In this document: piece by piece, positions 25,601-37,335 of the stretch
Position numbering within the stretch: the stretch's first letter is position 1
How the letters are laid out: each line of letters starts with the position of its first letter
The notes under the pieces: model-generated
The model's input: only the letters and a program-made list of their open reading frames with translations
Databases searched by the model: none
What the model was told of the DNA's origin: nothing
NCBI RefSeq assembly: GCF_039555335.1
Contig: NC_092628.1
Coordinates: forward strand, 79,734,713 to 79,798,712
Direction of reading: 5' to 3'
From: Amphiura filiformis
Taxonomy: Eukaryota > Echinodermata > Ophiuroidea > Amphilepidida > Amphiuridae
Length of the DNA: 64,000 nt
Made by a program: the position numbers and the translations under genes

Positions 25601-28600
25601 GTTGGAGAAGAGCGGAAGATATAAATCTATAGGTATTAGGTTCGAATGGCGTTCGTCACATTCATAGCGGAAGGCTAAATCTTTCTTTTTTAACATATTT
25701 AAGTACAATTCATTTATTCATACCTTGAACGGCGTCTTCTGGGTGACCTTGATCGTCTCCGAACTGGAGATCTCGATCGCCTTCTGCGTGGAGAGCGTGA
25801 TCTTGATCTTGATGGGGATCGTTTCTTTCCTCTAGAACGAGACCGACTCCTTGATCGTCGCTTTGATGGAGACACCGACTTACTTGGCGATGGCGAACGG
25901 CTTCTCGATGGCCGTTTTGAAGGAGACACTGACTTGGTTGGTGATGGAGAACGGCTACCAGCGGAGCGTGCAGGTGATTGCTGTTTTCCCCTAGATGGAT
26001 GGCTGGCCTCACTGCTCCGAGATCTTGACCTTTTTCTGTCCGGCGATGGAGAGGTTGGTCGGTGTGCCTAGTGTGGGAAGAACGGTGCTCTTTCAGGAAA
26101 ATAGCCACACAAAACATGTTAGTATCATCAAGATAATATATGATGGCTTTTGCATCATAGTAAAATGCCTACTGATGATACACCTTTAAGACCATTGATG
26201 GCTCCAGGGTTCTTTTCCACCCAACTATAGTATGATCAGCTCGTAATAGGTGGGACTCATTAAATCATGCACACAGCTGGCGCAGCACCTCCGCTTTGCC
26301 TATTGTGTGACTGATGCACGCTTTTGTGAATTTATGCAGGCTTAGTTCTTTGGGACTTAATTGACACGCGCAAGACCAAAACAAAAATAATTCTTGCCTA
26401 TAACATGCTGATCATCGTATAAGGATGTTACTTTTCAAAAACTATAAAAAGACAATTCAATTTTTGAATTTGAGAAAAGAACACTGGATACAAATGGATA
26501 CTAAATTCCTCAACCTGTTTATAAACACATACATCTGTCTTGATTTCTATCCCATAAATTTAAGACTGTTTCATATTTCATAGGATAGAATTCATCCTGA
26601 CACACATTGCACAAAAGTAGCACACAAATAAATCTAAGGACATTGAATACTCTCATTTAAATATATGGATTGATAGGATTTCATCAACTTGAGGTAAAAT
26701 CTGTGGTTTCTATGGCATGCAAATATTAATGTTTTGAGTCGGAGCATCCTCGCCATTAAACTACTGTTCATTTTTGAAATATTTCAAACTCTGTACAGAT
26801 AAAACCTGATGACAAGTGACATACAATACAGTTGTTAAATTGGTTTAAAAAAAGTTGTATCCAGGTAGAGACTTGCCTTTTGGATTTAATTTTGATTTTT
26901 TTAAAAGTTGAATGGGAAAGGCAGTTGGTAAGAGAGGTCAGATAGGTGAAAGAGAGTGGACACAACATCTGTAAGGTAGTGGAACCAGTATCAATGAAAA
27001 TAGAAATTAAGTGGCTAACATTATTCAGGAATTTGGACAAGAGTTCATGGCAATCTAAGGGAACAAACCAAAAGTTTGATGATGTCCTATAAACCAAAGT
27101 CCTTTCATCAGGAGGGGAGGGGCCAAAAAGGCTGATTATATATGTACTTGTAAAAAGCTAGTGTGAATAATGATCAAAAACAATCTTTTGGGTTGTAATT
27201 TTTAACATTTCAAACTTACGTTAAAGGGAGGGAGGGGTCAGCCTCCGAACAAAAGCACTTTCGTTTATAGGATGTTATCGAACTTTTCGTTTGTTCCCTG
27301 ACACACCTGTCATATGTTTACATGACAAATACAATGGAAATAAAGAACTGATATAGAAAGTAACAAGACAGCCATTTCTTACCATGATGGCTAAAATATG
27401 AAGGACCCTACATGTAAGTAATATTCACCTTAGACGATGGTGATTTCTCGCGTAGTGTCTGTCCCTTCTGGGGGCCACCCATCATGGAGTTGACATCAGC
27501 AACCGGGCCCCCCGGTCGCTGGTTTAGTACAGACGGTGATGTTGGTTGTGGCAGCGTCTCTTGACTCGTGCCAAGCTGAATGTATTTTGGCACATCAAAT
27601 TGTGTTATAATTGTGAACTAACATGAAGGTAGGTACTTACCACTGTATAAACAGTTCAAAGGGCATTAGGTAATCTAACATTTGTTTCAAATTAACACAT
27701 TTTTATGCCTCTCAATAAGAGGCTCTCCTCTATTGATACAAATGCTAGATCAACTGATGCCAAGTGGACTTTTTATACATTACATTTATATTTGTACATA
27801 TTTATTGCATTCTTTTATGTTAAGATCAAACGTAATATTACATGACATCCAGCTGTTAGCAACAAAGTTAGAAAGTGTAGCAATTTATTTTGTAGTAGCT
27901 GCTGCTGTTCAAATGTTTTTACACAAGATGAAAATAATAGACATGGGTTTGGCTCTAAATTTTGATGTTAAATTGATTCACTTGTAAGACTATAAAAGCT
28001 GTAATTGTAACAATAGAAAGTTGATCACCTTGCCCATGACCACTATATTCATTCCATTTCTTACTATGGATGCAACCACATAACTACAACAATGCACATT
28101 CTAGAACTGAGTTTACAGTCAATAAAAAAAACAATAGACCTTTTCAGGAGGACTCAGAAAACGCTGATCACATGAATACCAAAACATATTCAACCAATCA
28201 CGTACGGAACACGAATTTGACCACACAGTACACGATACGTAACTGGTGTGAACAAACAAACCACGCCACATGCTCATCGAACATGCTGTCGCCAGTGTGT
28301 GATTGGTTGTGGCGTTTATGGTTTCTACATGCATCAACTTTCCGATCAGCTGTTCCAACGGGTCTATAATGAAGTCGATTCTTTCCCATCATGGTATAAG
28401 TCCCTATTTCCAGAAAATTTCAAACGTCAAAACTTCCAGCACCTGATTAATTTCTTGTCTCCCTCCCCTACCCATTTCATTGTCAACTTCTATCAAACTT
28501 TAAGGTGGGGGTTTGAGTGTTAAGAACATGTAATACTCAGATCATCTGACACACAACTCATTTAGTTAATTCTCTCATACCTTCTTCTGAGGAGTCTTGC

Positions 28601-31600
28601 TTCTACTGCGACTTCTACTGCGACTGTAACTTCTACGACGTCTGCGGCCTACAAGAAAAATATTTATGTGAGATATCTACCCCTATTCCAGAAAAATACA
28701 GCATCAATTTTTTGATTAAAAAAGTATCATTCTGTTTAGTCAAATGAAACATAACTAAATCCTACGGTAATCCTTTAGTTAGTTCTAACTGGCATTCCTG
28801 GCAATGAAAGTCAAATTTTAATATTTGGTATACAAAAAACAATGTATTTTTGGAAGGGCCAAAAACATATGTGTTTTTCCTACATGTACAAAATGTATGC
28901 TGTGACAATCAAGCCCAAAGACTTGTACAAAGACCAATTTCAAATTATGCATTCTAATTTTTGGAATCAATTATCAAACATAACATAAAATATTAAAATT
29001 ATGGGCCAACTCTTATAAGCCAATCAATTTTTCAATGCTTAGACTTGTGTCAAGTCTTAGAATTTTGTGACTACAATTGCAACAAAAAAATAAATTAAAA
29101 TTTGACTTTTATTGCCAGTTAAAAAACAAACTAAAGGATTAGGATTTAACTACGTTTCATTTGGCAAAACAGGATACCATAATAATCGTTTAATTCCAAA
29201 AATACAATGTATTAGCGCTGTATTTTTCTTGAATAGGGAGTCTTTACTTGCATGCTGTTTCAACAGATTGGTATTTAGAATGATTGATGTGATATTCTTA
29301 GAGTATTTATTTGTGACATTTTTCTGAAATGATGGTAATTTGTTTTGTGCCTAGTAAATACTAATTTAATATGGTCATTGGTCAATTTTGTTTGCACGCA
29401 TGGGCCATGAAGGGCGCCCCTGTACAAATGTACTTGTTTGAAAGGTTTCTTTTTGGCACCCAAACAGAACAAAATGGCGCTGTGGGCGCTAAAATGCAAC
29501 TTAGCACCATATCATTGATACATTTGAATTCACTAACCTGGACTCCTACGCCGTCTTCTATCACGAGACCTTGATCTTCTACCTTTCCTCCTTGGAGACC
29601 TTGATCTTGACCTACGTCTTCGTTTTGGTGAAACAGATCTCCTGCGCTCTCTAGATCTTGATCGTCTCTTTCTGCGCAATTTAGGACTTCGTGATCGTGA
29701 TCTACTTCTAGACATGGAGCGCGATACAGAACGCTTTTTACCTTTGAGAGATGGAGATCTTGATTTTGACCTCCGACCAAGTGGTGATTTTGACCTTGAC
29801 CTCCCTCGTCCCGAGGGTGATTTTGGCAACTTTGTTTTTTCTACGCTCACTGATCGACTCCTGCGATGATAACTGGGTGAAAATGATTTTGAAGCACTCT
29901 GTGGTGACTTTGACACTGTTGGTTCTGTAGGTACATCAGAAGATGGTAACTTTGGCGGTATTTGTGGTGAAATTGCTGGGCTCTGTGATTTTCTGTGCAG
30001 TGGAGGAGGAGATTGCTTATGTTTAGGTGAGGACATTAGTTGTATTCTTGGAGGTGACCTTTCCATTCTAATAGGTGGACTTGAAGATCTCTTTCTCCTT
30101 GATGGTGAAGGAGGTTTCCTTTTGTGTATAGGTGAAGGTGATCTGCTAGTGCTTCTATAGGTCTGCCTTTTGTGTTGATCTACTGGTGATTGCGATGGCC
30201 TTGGAGAAGGTGACCGTGACTTGCTACGTTTGTGTTTCTTTTCACGCTTGTGCTTCTTGTGCTTTCTCCTTGGCGTAGGTGATCTACTACGTGGAGGTGA
30301 AAGATGTGGTGGTGACCACCTCTCCTTTGGGGACATTGACTTGGATCTACTACGACGGGGAGACAATTTTTGTAATCGTGGTGGAGATAGAGACGGTGTC
30401 CTACTTGATCGTCCTGCCAAGTCTTTAAACCCAGGAGAATCAGAAGACTTACCCTTCTGTATTTCTGTATGTATATCAGGGGAAGGAGAATGTGAAACAC
30501 TTCTCTCTTTGGATGATCGCCTTCGTTTCTTACTCTTACTTTTCTTTTTCCTAGGGGAGGGTGATTTCTTCCGAGTTCTTGGTGAAGGTGATCTTTGTTT
30601 TTTGTCCCAAGGAGACCTTGAACGAGACCTATACCTCTTTGGTGATGGGGACTGCCCTAATGTTTGGTCATCTTCTTGTGGTGACCTTGATCTAGAACCT
30701 CTTCTCTCTGTATGAGATTCAGACATGTCTGTAGTTTGTAGGTTGTGACCTGGGTCCATCCTAGATAATAAATCACTTGATTGCATTCGTACAGGATGGA
30801 GCTGTGCACCGTTATTGCCTAATTGGTGCGAACTGTCATTGATATCAGTTGTAAGCTTGGCTTGATCAGCTGGCTTTTGCATTTGAAGTGCTGCTTTCTT
30901 TCTGAGTAATCCTTTACTGGCAAGAGTTTCAAGCATATTCCGATGTTTCTTCTGAAAAGAAAAGGGAAACATGTAAAGCGATGACGGTCGACAGTAATTT
31001 ATAGTATAATCATAAACCGGGAGTCAGGCACTGTATCAAAATTTGACAATTTAAAAAACATTCTTTCTGCATATTTTGAAAACAGACAACTTACATTTGG
31101 GAGGAAGTCATCCTCTCAATGAGTGTGGTTGGGACATTGACAGGTCAATTGGGAGGCTGAGTCAAGCACATTATAAACATTTTTGTAAGGTTAGAATATG
31201 CTTTGATAACATTACTTAAGGGGGTACTACACCCCTGTTCAATTTTGTGCCTATTTTGCATTTTTCTCAAAAATTATAGCCCATTGGTGACAAGTAAGAT
31301 ATGTATATTAATAGGGGCAAGGACTACAACTACTGCACTGGAAATTTTATTTCGGCACAGACAGCAGTTGTGAAGTTGCAGTCAAAAATGAGGGAAAACC
31401 AGTATTTGATCAATAAATCTATAACCACTTGCCTTGAGTTACTGAATTTTCAGAGCAATAGTTGTAGTCCTTGCCCCTACAACGACAACAAGTATATCTT
31501 AATTGTCACCAATGCGCTATAATTTTTGAGAAAAATGCAAAAATAGGCACAAAATTGGCCAGGGGTGTAGTACCCCCTTAACCGTGTAAAAATGGATATA

Positions 31601-34600
31601 TTTATAACCATATTTCAAGCAAAAAATATGATTAACGATATATTTTACTTATTTACAAGGAATTTCAAAAGCAAGAAATGATGTTGTTCTTGTAATTTTA
31701 TAAACTTCTTAATTTACAATTAAGTACAAAGCCCAGAAGAGAAAAAAATGAAATCATATAAATTTATATTAAATCAAATGCACTGCAAAGCCCTCCCGCT
31801 GCGCAGTGTGCATTTGAAGTACCGGGTAAACAAAGTTCTCAACTCACTACTAATCACTATAGTTTGATCAGCTAGGCGGACCTTTCTGGCCTTATAACAT
31901 CGCGGATTAATATCAATATATTAACAACTCACCAGAAGTATCACAAATTATTAGGCTTGTTATCGTTTCATTTTTCTTTGGCAACATGTCGCCAAAACTC
32001 TGAATCCGACGTCAAATTTTTGTCGACAAACAAGTGAAAAATATAGTCTTTATAAAGCTTCCGAATTTAGTTATTTGTGCATCCATGACGGCCGACGATG
32101 GCGAGTTCTATGACCCTAAAATAGCACTTGTTACCTGTAAGAGCGGTGCCAAACTTTATCCTACCATATTTCCCTTGAATGATTTGACTTCTTCCAAACA
32201 TTATTCTTGTTGGATGGCTTCATTTATTTGCTTTTTGAGGAATTATTACGATGATTTACAAGTTCAAATTAATTCAACAGTGAAAGCATGCAGCGATGAT
32301 GTAATGACGTGTGCAGGGGACTCCCCAAAAAGCAGTTCAAAAGTGGTTGGGGAAGGACTTCGCTTCAATATGACTATGTGACTGTGTTATCATAAACCCA
32401 ATCAACTCATTGCCGTATCATCTCACTTTTATATAAATAAAACAGCTAAATAATAATCCATAGGCGGGCCAAGAAATATAATTACATCTTTTAACTTTTA
32501 AGCAGTATTAAAACATCAGCTTGCCCTCCCAGTGCCTACACGGTAATAATGGACTGACCCATGAGTTACGACATGACGAGTTCGCTATTAATAGCTCAGG
32601 TGGGTTTCGCTCAGGGCCAATGTAAATAAACCGACGGCCGGTCGGTATCGAAGAAAAAAGTGACAAAAAGTTGACCTTGAATTATGTTTTATAGTCAAAA
32701 TAGTCCAGTAATTCAATAAATATAATGATATTTGGCCTAAACTTGAACTCATTTGAAATGAAATGGCAGTTTTTATTGAGTAATCCATGGCTTTTTCACT
32801 CGACCATGTGGTTGCAATGCTGTTGAATTCTGCACTTTGGCGAAGTTGGAACTGCATTTTAATGGAATTCGGCGAACTTTTATGGCATAAGCAACATTTT
32901 GATAGTAAGTGCACTGCTTGGAAACTTTTTTAAAAAGCGAGATAGTTGGTTAATAGCGAGAATCACAGCGTGAAAAGCGAGATCTCGTTTTTGCCGGGCC
33001 TTATTAGGCCTACTAGCCGTGCAATTTCGTGCATGATTTATTATTGATTACTATTTTGTCGACAGTGATAGTCTCTTATCGACTGTCGGAAAACTCTAAA
33101 AAAATTTCATTGTCGACAATATTGGCGACATAGTAGCTCTGTCGATAACAAGCCTACAAATTATTATAAGTCCTACACTTTATTTAACATGTACAATAAT
33201 GTTAATAGTCCTCAAAAGTAAAAGCTGTGCCATCAGCCTAATTTGTGTTTGCACAGCACAGAAATTTGAAGAATTCAAAAGTAATGATTTTGAATTCACC
33301 AGAATTACTGATTTTGTTCATTCTAGGAGACTCTTTATTCCCATTGCATTTATCCTGCAATGGCTTTTGACAAATTTTTGCTTCTGCTGTGTTTTGTTTG
33401 GTGAAATGTTTTATCCTGACTGAAGATACTCAAATTTCATTCTGTAATTTTGGTTATAATTTGTTGTTGGGACATGGTATATTTTTTCTGACTTGATGGA
33501 TTTTACTGCGGAGGATCCCGTTTTTCAATGGAGACAGACAATATGCACGAGGTGTTTTTTACCAAATTTTACAAAAATTTCACCGATCCTATGCACAAGA
33601 TTTGTGACATTCGTCAGTTCTGTGCACGTGATGTCATGCAGTCAGTGAGTGGGGCAGTGCTAGAAAATTTGCATAATTTTCAGTACCGGTATGGGCATAA
33701 CGGTGAATTCAATGATCGATGGATCCACCGACATCGGTGGATTCACCGTTCATGATGACATTGAATCGGGCAACAAATTTCAACAAAATTTCTGAATTCA
33801 GTACAAAATATATTTAATTTATTATTTTGGATGTTGGTTTTTGCAAATAATGATTTTACATGTAAGTGAAGAAAATCGACCTTAAAATGTCGCGTTAATT
33901 GCAGCGGCAGAATCGGTGTGCGAATTGCCTTTTTTTTAAATTGTTTTTCATCGCCACTGCGCATGTGCGGCACTACATTTCAATATTCATGTGCAGGTCA
34001 TCGGCAAAATGGCCGATTTCCGAATCCTCATGACAACTTTTTTCATGATATCCATTTGCATCCGAGTGATGAGGCTAAAAATTAATTAATTTACATATGC
34101 ATTGCAACCTTTACACCTTCGACCCCACATCTTTCCAAGATGGAGCCTGAAAATTATGATATAGCAGACAAACAAAATGATTTTCGCCACCAAATCAAAA
34201 TCATTAATTCAAAGTTTTGCACTTGAAAATCATCATTTTTTTCATCATGCAGCATAAAAACGCAACTATAAATATTTTTTTACATCGGTGAAATTTAAGA
34301 ATAACTACTAAAGCCTGGTAAAGGCAGGGGTAGAAATAAGGGACCGTTTCCTGATAGCCATCCGGGCTATCTAGCCATTTATTCTGATAGCCCTGAAGGA
34401 AATTCAATAGCCCTGAAAAAAAGACATTGTTTTTGCACAATTCAAACCAATCGTTTGTTCAAATATTCAGTTATTAGTGAGTAACCCTTATCCCCCATAA
34501 TCAGGGGTAGCACTAGGTTTTTCTCAGAACCCCTGAACCCCTGAAAGTGTTAAAATATGCGCTCAAATCCTAAAATGAAGGGTAGTTAATCTCGAATCTG

Positions 34601-37335
34601 TCAAGTATTGAATGTACCGTTTTAATTAATTGGTATCAGATTTTGTGATTTTGGTTACAATTACCGGTATAGATTCATGGTATAAATAGTTAAAGCCCGG
34701 CAAAAAATGTGATCTCGCTTTTCACGCCACAATTCTCGCCTGTAACCAACTATCTCGCTTTTTAAGAAAGTTCCCAAGCAGTTTACTTACTATAAAAGTG
34801 TTGCTTTATGCCATAAAAGTTCGCCGAATTCCACAAAATGCATTAAACTTCGGCAAAGTGCAGAATTCAACACCATTGGCACCAAATGGAACCCATGCAT
34901 TTCTCAATAAAAAATGACATTTCATTGCAAATGAGTTCAAGTTTAGGCCAAATATTATGATATTTATTGAATTACTGGAGTATGATGACTATAAAACATA
35001 ATTCAAGGGCAACTTTTTGTCATTTTTTTCTTCTACGGCCGATCATTGTGTCGTATTTCACCGATGGCATATCTCTACACACCACCCACAAAGCATTTCT
35101 TTCCGATCCCTAGAATTAGAAAATTTTCCAACTCACGTACGTGTCATCATTCAGCACTGCAATAACTTAGCAGCAGTGGTTCTAGACAATATCGCAATCT
35201 GTGTAATTATGCGGTGGAGTGTATTTTATTTCTATTTTAAAATTATGTTACAATGCTACGGTGACATCACTTCAACAAATGTTGTTACATTGCATTTTAT
35301 GTTACATAATTTCTGGACAGGCCGTAAATATTGGAGATCGAAGCTTTTATTTTTCTTTCACATGTTTTCGTTTTTCTGCGCGCATGAAAACCCCTGTAGC
35401 CCGACGGGCTACATGGAGATAAAACCCAATAGCCCGACAGAAAATCTAATAGCCATGGCTATCGGGCTATCGCTTATTTCGACCCCTGTAAAGGTAGGCC
35501 TACAATTTAATGAAGGACAAAAGTGTGTGGTATTAAAAGCCATGTGGTCTCAGTTGGAAGCATGATGCGTTGCACTATCGGTGTATTCTCTCGGTCGGGG
35601 CCACGTCTAGTGTCTGACCGATCAGGTCCCTATCTGAATCGGCCGATTGGCTGATCAATTCCCTCTTTGATCTGCCGATTCGATCACCGATCACCGATTA
35701 CCAATTCCCCAATTGTAAACAATGGCTGCCATCGCCATGAGTAAATTTCACCTGTATGTTGAAAGGGTACTTGTACATGTACGATACGCAAAGTATTACC
35801 ATAATTATGTATGCTCTGAGCACAAAAATACACTCCCGTGCTCATTTACAATACTTAATTTGACCATGATTATTCTAAGTTCAATTTACCTTTCCCCCTG
35901 ATATCCGAGTCCGTCGAATCATTCGATCGCCCCATTTTAATATTGTGTTTACGTTCAACAGTCAGTATTGAGTTTTGCACACCGCCCGTAGTTGACACGC
36001 ACTTGTGTAACCCGGAAGTGTTGAGTTTTGCACACGGCCCGTAGCTCTCTCCAATCTGACACGCACGTGTGTAACCGGGAAGTAAGAACTACAATTGTAC
36101 ATATGCATGCGGGGAATTACCTGATTATCTCAGCTGCGTGCCTGAATCATGGTATGATTTTATATATATGTTTATCGCCTACAAAGCTTGTTCTTTTGCT
36201 AAATTTCGCTTGATTTAAAGAAAGAAATATACCAATAAATGAATACTTGTTAAGCTTCAACAATTACCTTCATGATATTGGGTGATCGGTGCATTACATC
36301 GGCGGATGAAGGAAAAATCGGCCGATGCAGATCACTACCGATAAGCTAATAATCGGCCCGATTAGGAAGCTCCCGATCTGATCGGTCAGTCTCTAGCCAC
36401 GTCACATCCATTCATGCATTGCATTGGAGTGAAAACAACTTATCGCATATTTTTATTTGCAGGGAGTCGAACCTGGCACAATATTGTGATAGCTTGTGAT
36501 ACACTCCAGAGTTCAGTGAATGCGAATGTTGTTTTCACTCCAGTGAGATTGTAATGTCAGCTGGTTCATACCCGGATGTCCGACCAACAGAATTCACCGA
36601 CATGGTATCGTTGCATCCACCGATATCTCTGAATAGACCGACCTCGGTGAATTCACCGTTATGTCCGTACTGTTTTAACTTGGTAAGAAGGTTTAGTGAT
36701 GACAATATATTCACATCATCACATGAAAATGAACCCCATTCAAAATACATCTATATCATGTCTATAGCAGAACACTTTGTGATTCTTATTTCATTAAAAT
36801 ACTAACACAAAATTACAAGTAACATTGTTAAAAACATGATTCACCCATTTAAAATTGCTAATTTTAATAAAGACTAAGGCTAAGCTTAGCCTTAGTGCTT
36901 GACTTTTATTAAAAATAGTGTCCCCCCTAAATTAAAATTACGATTACTATAATAAATGAATATAAAATACGATGTAAACTGTTTATCATATTTTTTACAA
37001 GTACAATGTCACTCGTTATTTTTAAGCAATAAACCATGACGATATTCATTGTATTTATATATATATATTTACATGAAACGACATTCGACAACGTAAACCG
37101 GTGAAGGGGTGGCGAATTATGCAGTTCACGCGAATCGAGTCAAGAATTGTCCCACCTTCTCTTACGCTTTATAGCACTATTTGCCACTTTTTCGGCATGA
37201 AATTTAATTCAAACAAATGTACATATATTCTCAATTTACCTGAAGCTCCTGTTCATTATAAGTTGCCTTCAAAGCAGGAGAGTTTTCCCCTGTTCCTGGG
37301 CTAGAATCACTGCCGTATCCTGCGAGACCTTCCAT
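16497..37335 (-). CDS. RSRC2: Arginine/serine-rich coiled-coil protein 2 (RSRC2-type SR protein)
   Basis: Complete 11-coding-exon gene, 998 codons, every junction in phase with GT/AG borders. Coding exons in order: 37240-37335, 29538-30951, 28581-28648, 27429-27575, 25724-26067, 24371-24672, 23652-23726, 22301-22419, 21388-21507, 18698-18818, 16497-16687. The C-terminal third matches the vertebrate family: DAQEALARRLERA, ETGIAVPSYYNP, the W-E-K/F-R-R-L-M-G-I block, and THTQRGLGLGF near the C-terminus. The middle is a long RS/SP-repeat region. Human RSRC2 is about 430 residues; the excess here is N-terminal, including a non-RS block (residues 1-60) with ETLASKGLLRKKAALQ. Expected in the nucleus in spliceosome-associated complexes (family knowledge). 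Introns hold many transposable elements. Weakest points: the acceptor of the 25724-26067 exon, and whether the N-terminal exons are always joined to the C-terminal ones. Confidence 0.88.
18698..18818 (-). CDS. RSRC2: RSRC2 coding exon 10
   Basis: Codes the block NKWEKTAF followed by AKFRRLMGIKEG, matching the conserved W-E-K/F-R-K-L-M-G-I segment. Acceptor CTATAG, donor TAT|GTAAGT. Confidence 0.92.
21388..21507 (-). CDS. RSRC2: RSRC2 coding exon 9
   Basis: 40 codons with ETGIAVPSYYNPLAVNP and RKRKLLWGGKK, strongly family-specific. Acceptor CTGCAG, donor GAG|GTAAAT. Confidence 0.95.
21527..21600. repeat. (AAT)n plus retroelement-like 3' tail in RSRC2 intron 9
   Basis: Short (AAT)n followed by TTATATAGCGCATTACAT and AAGGCGCTTTACA, an arrangement common at 3' ends of dispersed retroelements. 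No coding remnant is attached. Confidence 0.45.
22301..22419 (-). CDS. RSRC2: RSRC2 coding exon 8 (Ala-rich)
   Basis: 40 codons, Ala-rich, ending AAAAAAAAMQAK, like the Ala/Met/Gln segment of vertebrate RSRC2. Acceptor CATTACAG, donor AAG|GTATGT. Confidence 0.9.
22708..23229. mobile_element. TA-flanked inverted-repeat element (mariner-type MITE) in RSRC2 intron 7
   Basis: Both ends read CAGTAAGCCAAAAAAT from the outside in, with about 55 bp of near-identical terminal repeat continuing into ACCAGTTATGTT. TA lies at 22706-22707 and 23230-23231. TA duplication and CAGT ends are typical of Tc1/mariner-derived elements. No transposase. Confidence 0.75.
23652..23726 (-). CDS. RSRC2: RSRC2 coding exon 7
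   Basis: A 75-bp exon coding ESQVEKEVSAAAAKSILDPK; acceptor TTTCCTTTCAG, donor AAA|GTAAGC. Confidence 0.88.
23950..24055 (+). repeat. Dispersed repeat related to 10646-11010
   Basis: Shares ACACAAAGTCTATGNCATGTA and CCACTTCGCTGGC with the tandem unit at 10.6 kb. It is an intronic copy, not coding. Confidence 0.6.
24371..24672 (-). CDS. RSRC2: RSRC2 coding exon 6 (RS end and family helix)
   Basis: Acceptor GTCTGTAG, donor AAAAG|GTACAA. Finishes the RS region (RSPYRRRSPRRRR) and enters the conserved charged helix DAQEALARRLERAAKLQKAR, a predicted coiled coil and the family's best signature. Confidence 0.92.
25517..25600 (-). tRNA. tRNA-Thr(AGT)-like gene or SINE head with an expanded anticodon loop
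   Basis: Reading from 25600 downward: GTGCCTC acceptor strand, a D arm (AGCTCAGTTGGTTAGAGC), an anticodon stem TCGTG/TACGA, a T arm (GCCGGTTCGAATCCAGC) and a closing GATGCAC with one mismatch. The anticodon loop is 14 nt (CTAGTTAATAGTTA) because a 7-nt unit is duplicated; a single unit would present AGT (Thr). The doubled loop and its intronic site make a pseudogene or SINE more likely than an active tRNA. Confidence 0.5.
25724..26067 (-). CDS. RSRC2: RSRC2 coding exon 5 (RS region)
   Basis: 114 codons plus two bases; ends RSPRRRRS before donor AAG|GTATGA. The coding frame has a stop exactly at the TAG of CCCACACTAG (26068-26070), which was therefore taken as the acceptor. A longer open frame overlapping this exon (25710-26117) is out of phase and rejected. 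Confidence 0.75.
27057..27301. mobile_element. Inverted-repeat element in RSRC2 intron 4
   Basis: AGGGAACAAACCAAAAGTTT at the left faces its near-complement ending TTTGTTCCCT at 27299. Arms of about 45 bp surround about 150 bp of non-coding interior. Confidence 0.6.
27429..27575 (-). CDS. RSRC2: RSRC2 coding exon 4
   Basis: A 147-bp, phase-0 exon coding 49 residues, Pro/Gly/Ser-rich and not RS-type (TSPSVLNQRPGGPVADVNSM). Its symmetric phase would allow clean skipping, so it could be alternatively spliced. Confidence 0.75.
28581..28648 (-). CDS. RSRC2: RSRC2 coding exon 3
   Basis: A 68-bp exon coding RRRRRSYSRSRSRSRS then KTPQKK; acceptor TTCTTGTAG, donor AAG|GTATGA. In phase on both sides. 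Confidence 0.85.
29538..30951 (-). CDS. RSRC2: RSRC2 coding exon 2 (main RS domain)
   Basis: Acceptor CTTTTCAG|AAG; 471 codons plus one base; donor CAG|GTTAGT. Begins KKHRNMLETLASKGLL, then an uncharged stretch to about residue 100, then dense RS, SP and KSRSP repeats to the end. Expected to be a target of SR-protein kinases. Confidence 0.9.
31220..31577. mobile_element. TTAA-flanked inverted-repeat element 2 in RSRC2 intron 1
   Basis: Ends GGGGGTACTACACCCCTG on both strands, flanked by TTAA at 31216-31219 and 31578-31581. The terminal repeats continue about 75 bp inward. No transposase frame. Confidence 0.8.
31943..33162. mobile_element. Possible element bounded by AGGCTTGTTATCG repeats
   Basis: AGGCTTGTTATCG and ATGTCGCCAA at the left (31952-32000) appear inverted at the right (33121-33155). 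The interior holds a small plus-strand frame at 32085-32381 (98 codons) with no recognised domain. It overlaps the left arm of the larger inverted repeat at 32632-35047, so the boundaries are uncertain. Confidence 0.4.
32632..35047. mobile_element. 2.4-kb structure with 360-bp inverted arms in RSRC2 intron 1
   Basis: The left arm 32632-33005 and right arm 34690-35047 are reverse complements with moderate divergence, sharing TTCGGCGAACTTTTATGGCA and CCAACTATCTCGCTTTTT. The 1.7-kb interior has no convincing coding region. Confidence 0.65.
35600..36403. mobile_element. Element with CTGACCGATCAG terminal repeats
   Basis: CTGACCGATCAG near 35614 faces CTGATCGGTCAG near 36378; related ATCGGCCGAT motifs line both arms. 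Near 35960-36050 the phrase TTGAGTTTTGCACAC is tandemly duplicated. Non-coding. Confidence 0.5.
36850..36912. repeat. Palindrome-centred hairpin
   Basis: CTAAGGCTAAG is followed directly by its complement CTTAGCCTTAG. The flanking ATTTTAATAAAG and CTTTTATTAAAAAT extend the hairpin to about 60 bp. Confidence 0.65.
37240..37335 (-). CDS. RSRC2: RSRC2 coding exon 1
   Basis: The start codon is the complement of 37333-37335; codes 32 residues beginning MEGLAGYGSDSSPG. Donor CAG|GTAAAT at 37239. No RS repeats. A short acidic/Gln stretch EQELQ leads into the next exon. Confidence 0.8.

Noticed and set aside
25710-26117. 135-codon minus-strand frame overlapping RSRC2 exon 5
   Set aside because: It is the shifted frame of an RS-repeat exon; the RS/SP-coding frame joins both neighbours in phase and this one does not.
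29382-29780. 132-codon minus-strand frame overlapping the RSRC2 large exon
   Set aside because: Shadow frame of the RS repeats, rich in Asp/Gln/Val from shifted AGA/TCA codons.
30221-30715. 164-codon plus-strand frame opposite the RSRC2 large exon
   Set aside because: Antisense image of the RS repeats (Leu/Asp/Gly-rich); no independent support.
32085-32381. 98-codon plus-strand frame in RSRC2 intron 1
   Set aside because: Begins with a true ATG but matches no family I know and lies inside overlapping inverted-repeat structures; noted only as a possible element-encoded remnant.
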